Shown piece by piece: positions 40,668 through 43,388 of a DNA stretch of 43,388 bases. Source of the stretch: Deltaproteobacteria bacterium (GTDB taxonomy: Bacteria; Desulfobacterota; GWC2-55-46; JADFVP01); assembly GCA_024275045.1 (NCBI GenBank), contig JAJRZX010000106.1, positions 1 through 43,388 of the forward strand, given 5' to 3'. The notes below the pieces were generated by a model. It saw nothing but the letters and a program-made list of their open reading frames with translations, searched no databases and was not told the origin of the DNA. Both the position numbers and the translations under genes were made by a program. Numbering within the stretch: position 1 is the stretch's first letter; each line of letters begins with the position of its first letter.

Positions 40668-42730
40668 AGACCTTGTCTTTTTAGTACGGGCAGCAGCCAA
40701 TCAGGTGGGACAGCAAGTGCCGACTCATCCTGCCTTGTGGGACGCCCCTCTTTCAGGCGACTGTAAACCCCAAGCGCCCAGAGCGGAAAGTACAGGCTGT
40801 AGCCGTGATACTTCAGGAAAAAGACCCTTGGAAAACCCGTACCCGTGTAAAATTTATCCTTCCACTCGCCATTGGAAGGCTGAGCTTTTTTCAGATAATC
40901 AACGCCTCGGCGCACGGCCTCGTCATCGCAGCCCACGATGCTCATAAGCCCCATAATGGCCCATGCCGTCTGCGACGGGGTGCTCTCGCCCATGCCTGCA
41001 AGGGCGGCGTTACTGTAGCTGTAACAGGTCTCGCCCCAGCCGCCGTCTATATTCTGCACGGAGCGCAGCCAGGCCGCGGCCTTTGTTATATAGGGCAGTC
41101 TCATGTCTTCACCTGCCTGCTTAAGCCCCACAAGCACAGACCAGGTGCCGTATATATAATTTACGCCCCAGCGTCCGAACCAGGCCCCGCACTCCTCCTG
41201 CTCGGAGCGCAGAAACTCAATGGCCTTTGCCACAGGCGGAAAATCCCTGCGGTAGCCCAGCATGGAGAGGGCCTCCACGCAGCGCCCCGTAACATCACTG
41301 GTCCCGGGGTCAAGAAGCGCACCGTGGTCCGCAAAGGGTATGTCGTTAAGATAGGTGTGGTTATTGTTTATATCAAAGGCCCCCCAGCTGCCATCGGAGT
41401 TCTGCATGCCAAGTATCCAGTTAACAGCCCTTCCCAGAGGCTCCAGATACTCTTCTGTCTCCATCACCCCTCCGCGCAGCAGCGCCATAACCACCATGGC
41501 CGTATCATCGGTATCAGGGTAAAAATCGTTCTCATACTGAAAGGCCCAGCCACCGGGCTCCAGCTGCGGCGCGTTACAGGCCCAGTCACCGGTGACTTTT
41601 ATCTGCCGCCGAAAGAGCCATTCTACGGCCCTCTTGCGGCCGTCCCATTTTTTTTCGCCTCTGCCGGCCTCTTCCATGGCCGAGAGACTGAGACAGGTAT
41701 CCCAGACAGGAGAGAAGCAGGGCTGACAGAAACTCTCATCACCTCTATCAAGAACAAGGTCGTCAAGGGCCTTTATGCCGCGCACCATAAGGGGATGATC
41801 TTTACTGTACCCAAGTACGCTAAGGGTTATAAGGGAGTTCACCATGGGCGGGAATATGGCCCCTATGCCGTTCTCGCAGTTCATTCTCTCTATGGTAAAC
41901 GCCTCAGCCAGCCTCGTGGCCTTCTCCCTCCAGAGAGGCGCGATAAAACGGTTGCCCTTCTTTATAAGGCGGTCAAGAAAGATAAAGAGGTTCTTCCGCA
42001 TCCGTCCGGCAACGTACTTGTCTATATGGCGGATACTCTCCGGCGGGGAGACAAAGAGCTCGGGCAGACCTTCCTCGGGCCTGAGAGTGCATACAGTGCG
42101 GCGAGAGCAGAATACAAGGAGGGTGACCATAACCGTGCGTGACCAGTAGGAGACCTTATTTATATGAAAAAAGAACCACCGCGGCAGCAGCATAAGCTGA
42201 ACAGGGATAGCCGGCACAGTGCGCCAGGGAATCTGACCGTAAAGGGCCAGCATTATACGCGTAAAGACATTAACATGGGCCGCTCCGCCAAGGCTGAGGA
42301 TTAGCTGTCTCGCGCGCACCATGTGCCCTGCATCAGGGGAATGACCTGATAACTTAAGTGCAAAGTACGCCTTTACCGTGGCGCTTATATCCGAGAACCC
42401 GCCCTCGTACAGTGGCCACCCGCCGTCCGGGAGCTGCCTCGCCATTATATAACGGGTAAAACGGGACCTTAGCCCCTTATCAATATCGCGTTCAAGAAAA
42501 CGCTGCAGGATTAAATACTCCGCCGGTATGGTTACATCGGCCTCAAGGTCAAAGGCCCAGAACCCGGCGGTCTCCTGACGCGCGGCAAGGGCGGCAAAGC
42601 TCTTGTTTATCACACTCTCAAGGCCGCTTACAGCCGGCTCAAGGTCATCGTGCCCCTGCTCCCGCGGCTCGGCTATCCTGAGAGCGTTGCCCCTCTGCGG
42701 CCTTTTCGCGAAATCATTTGACCTGTCCAT
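40664..42730 (-). CDS. shc: Squalene-hopene cyclase
   Basis: The 688-residue product is a full-length squalene-hopene cyclase, which folds squalene into hopene at the inner membrane. The catalytic acid motif DTDD is at residues 406-409, and several QW repeats (RQLPDGGWPLYEG, QNSDGSWGAF, QNIDGGWGETC, QPSNGEWK) stabilise the alpha-alpha barrels. The membrane-contact stretch MLLPRWFFFHINKVSYWSR is present. GGGAG lies 8 bases before the ATG. It is followed by hpnG with an overlapping start. No squalene synthase genes (hpnC, hpnD, hpnE) are in the window, so squalene must be made elsewhere. Confidence 0.97.
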   Translation of the reverse strand: MDRSNDFAKRPQRGNALRIAEPREQGHDDLEPAVSGLESVINKSFAALAARQETAGFWAFDLEADVTIPAEYLILQRFLERDIDKGLRSRFTRYIMARQLPDGGWPLYEGGFSDISATVKAYFALKLSGHSPDAGHMVRARQLILSLGGAAHVNVFTRIMLALYGQIPWRTVPAIPVQLMLLPRWFFFHINKVSYWSRTVMVTLLVFCSRRTVCTLRPEEGLPELFVSPPESIRHIDKYVAGRMRKNLFIFLDRLIKKGNRFIAPLWREKATRLAEAFTIERMNCENGIGAIFPPMVNSLITLSVLGYSKDHPLMVRGIKALDDLVLDRGDESFCQPCFSPVWDTCLSLSAMEEAGRGEKKWDGRKRAVEWLFRRQIKVTGDWACNAPQLEPGGWAFQYENDFYPDTDDTAMVVMALLRGGVMETEEYLEPLGRAVNWILGMQNSDGSWGAFDINNNHTYLNDIPFADHGALLDPGTSDVTGRCVEALSMLGYRRDFPPVAKAIEFLRSEQEECGAWFGRWGVNYIYGTWSVLVGLKQAGEDMRLPYITKAAAWLRSVQNIDGGWGETCYSYSNAALAGMGESTPSQTAWAIMGLMSIVGCDDEAVRRGVDYLKKAQPSNGEWKDKFYTGTGFPRVFFLKYHGYSLYFPLWALGVYSRLKEGRPTRQDESALAVPPDWLLPVLKRQGL

Positions 42731-43168
42731 AACCCTTACTCCCTGCGGGGTTCTCGATTAAACAAAAAGACACTACCTTAATCATAAATTAAGTTTACTC
42801 ATGTTTTAACCTATTGCAAGGAAAAAAAGACCACCCTTCACTCTTGCGCCACGCTCATTACAAAATATTTACTCAGCTCTAAAGCGGCATTTTAAGACCC
42901 CACAAAGCATATGACGCAAGGCCCCGGTGCCGCAGGTTTTTTTCTTGACTCCCCATGATTTTGGCCATAACATAAGAAGTACGATAAATTACAGCCTAAT
43001 ACTATTACTCCATCAACAGAGAAGGATCGCGTATACAGACCGGCTTAAGAGAGAAAGAGTATTTAACGGGGACTTGTATTCCAGACAAGAATAGAGCCCT
43101 CTTTTTTTTAAAAAAATACCTTTTAAAACCAGGTCAATGAAGTAACGTAATAAGGAGGGTCATACCCT
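42731..43168 (+). other. Intergenic region between shc and the inositol phosphate synthase gene
   Basis: These 438 bases separate two divergent genes. On the plus strand there is a plausible promoter (TTGACT/TAACAT, 42945-42973). On the minus strand a weak TTGCAA near 42820 lies upstream of shc without a clear -10. No gene or known RNA is seen. Confidence 0.45.
42945..42973 (+). promoter_or_regulatory. Possible sigma70-type promoter of the inositol-3-phosphate synthase gene
   Basis: TTGACT (42945-42950) matches five of six -35 bases and TAACAT (42968-42973) four of six -10 bases, with exactly 17 bases between. The leader would be about 190 bases, longer than usual, so another promoter nearer the gene is possible. 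Confidence 0.5.
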
Positions 43169-43388
43169 GTGTCCAAGATAAAGATAGCCATCGTGGGAGT
43201 GGGCAACTGCGCCAGCTCTTTACTTCAGGGGATACACTACTACAGGGATAAGACCGCAAAAGAGGCAGTTGGGCTCATGCACTGGGATATAGGCGGATAC
43301 GCCCCCGGCGACATAGAACCTGTCTGCGCCTTTGATATTGACAGCCGCAAGGTTGGCACGGATCTTTCCAACGCCATATTCTCACCCC
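43169..43388 (+). CDS. Inositol-3-phosphate synthase, N-terminal part (cut by window edge)
   Basis: Only the first 73 residues are seen. The start is a GTG at 43169 with AAGGAGG about 11 bases upstream. The sequence [19 protein letters not shown] holds the NAD-binding GxGxCA turn, followed by [24 protein letters not shown]-like residues and [10 protein letters not shown], the N-terminal layout of the actinobacterial/archaeal type Ino1 that makes inositol-3-phosphate from glucose-6-phosphate. This would supply the substrate for the cytidylyltransferase/CDP-alcohol transferase fusion at 30974-32368. The catalytic half is beyond the window. Confidence 0.88.
   Translation, partial: MSKIKIAIVGVGNCASSLLQGIHYYRDKTAKEAVGLMHWDIGGYAPGDIEPVCAFDIDSRKVGTDLSNAIFSP

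Noticed and set aside
40805-42142. A 445-codon open frame on the plus strand inside shc
   Set aside because: It is antisense to a clear squalene-hopene cyclase with all motifs intact; its composition is that of a shadow frame and no family resemblance was seen.

Overview
The window looks like a chromosomal segment of a Gram-negative, cytochrome-rich anaerobe or facultative anaerobe related to Deltaproteobacteria in the broad sense (Desulfobacterota or a neighbouring phylum). The signs are CxxCH multiheme cytochromes, separate b' and b ATP synthase domains in an operon that lacks atpB and atpE, an MXAN_5187-like protein, an IscR-IscS-IscU operon, a bacterial hopanoid locus and outer-membrane proteins. 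Base composition is near half G+C by eye. GTG and TTG starts are common. The lineage is inference; no rRNA or tRNA was seen.

Region 1 (1-5.4 kb, minus strand) carries a SurA-like periplasmic chaperone (cut by the window edge), two paralogous tetraheme cytochromes, a triheme lipoprotein cytochrome and an NHL beta-propeller lipoprotein. Both tetraheme genes follow good sigma70-type promoters and long, foldable 5' leaders. Region 2 (5.5-13.7 kb, plus) has tldD with a near-consensus promoter, then an F1Fo ATP synthase operon (fused b'/b, delta, alpha, gamma, beta, epsilon) closed by a strong terminator. Region 3 (13.7-18.6 kb) has a divergent MarR regulator/4-TM membrane protein pair with a palindrome between them, an MXAN_5187-like protein, a translationally coupled HD-GYP response regulator and PAS histidine kinase, a tandem repeat and a small exported protein.

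Region 4 (18.6-25.3 kb, minus) is tRNA and Fe-S housekeeping: radical SAM protein, rnc, mtaB and mnmA, chained by 4-nt overlaps, and the iscR-iscS-iscU operon, whose promoter carries a 25-bp site matching the E. coli IscR type 1 consensus at 22 of 25 positions. Region 5 (25.3-30.8 kb) has an acyltransferase, two divergent MlaC/HpnM-like lipid-binding proteins and an HpnN-like RND lipid transporter.

Region 6 (31-43.4 kb) is the lipid locus: a cytidylyltransferase/CDP-alcohol phosphotransferase fusion resembling the inositol-phosphate enzymes IPCT/DIPPS, an HpnL-like membrane protein, two unassigned radical SAM proteins, hpnA, ispH and hpnH (plus), then a PagL-like lipid A deacylase, hpnG and squalene-hopene cyclase (minus), and finally the start of an inositol-3-phosphate synthase gene. 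Shc, HpnH and HpnG would make hopene, adenosylhopane and ribosylhopane in turn; HpnN and MlaC-like proteins would move lipids to the outer membrane. The inositol-phosphate genes on both sides and the two extra radical SAM enzymes are the parts least explained by known hopanoid pathways.
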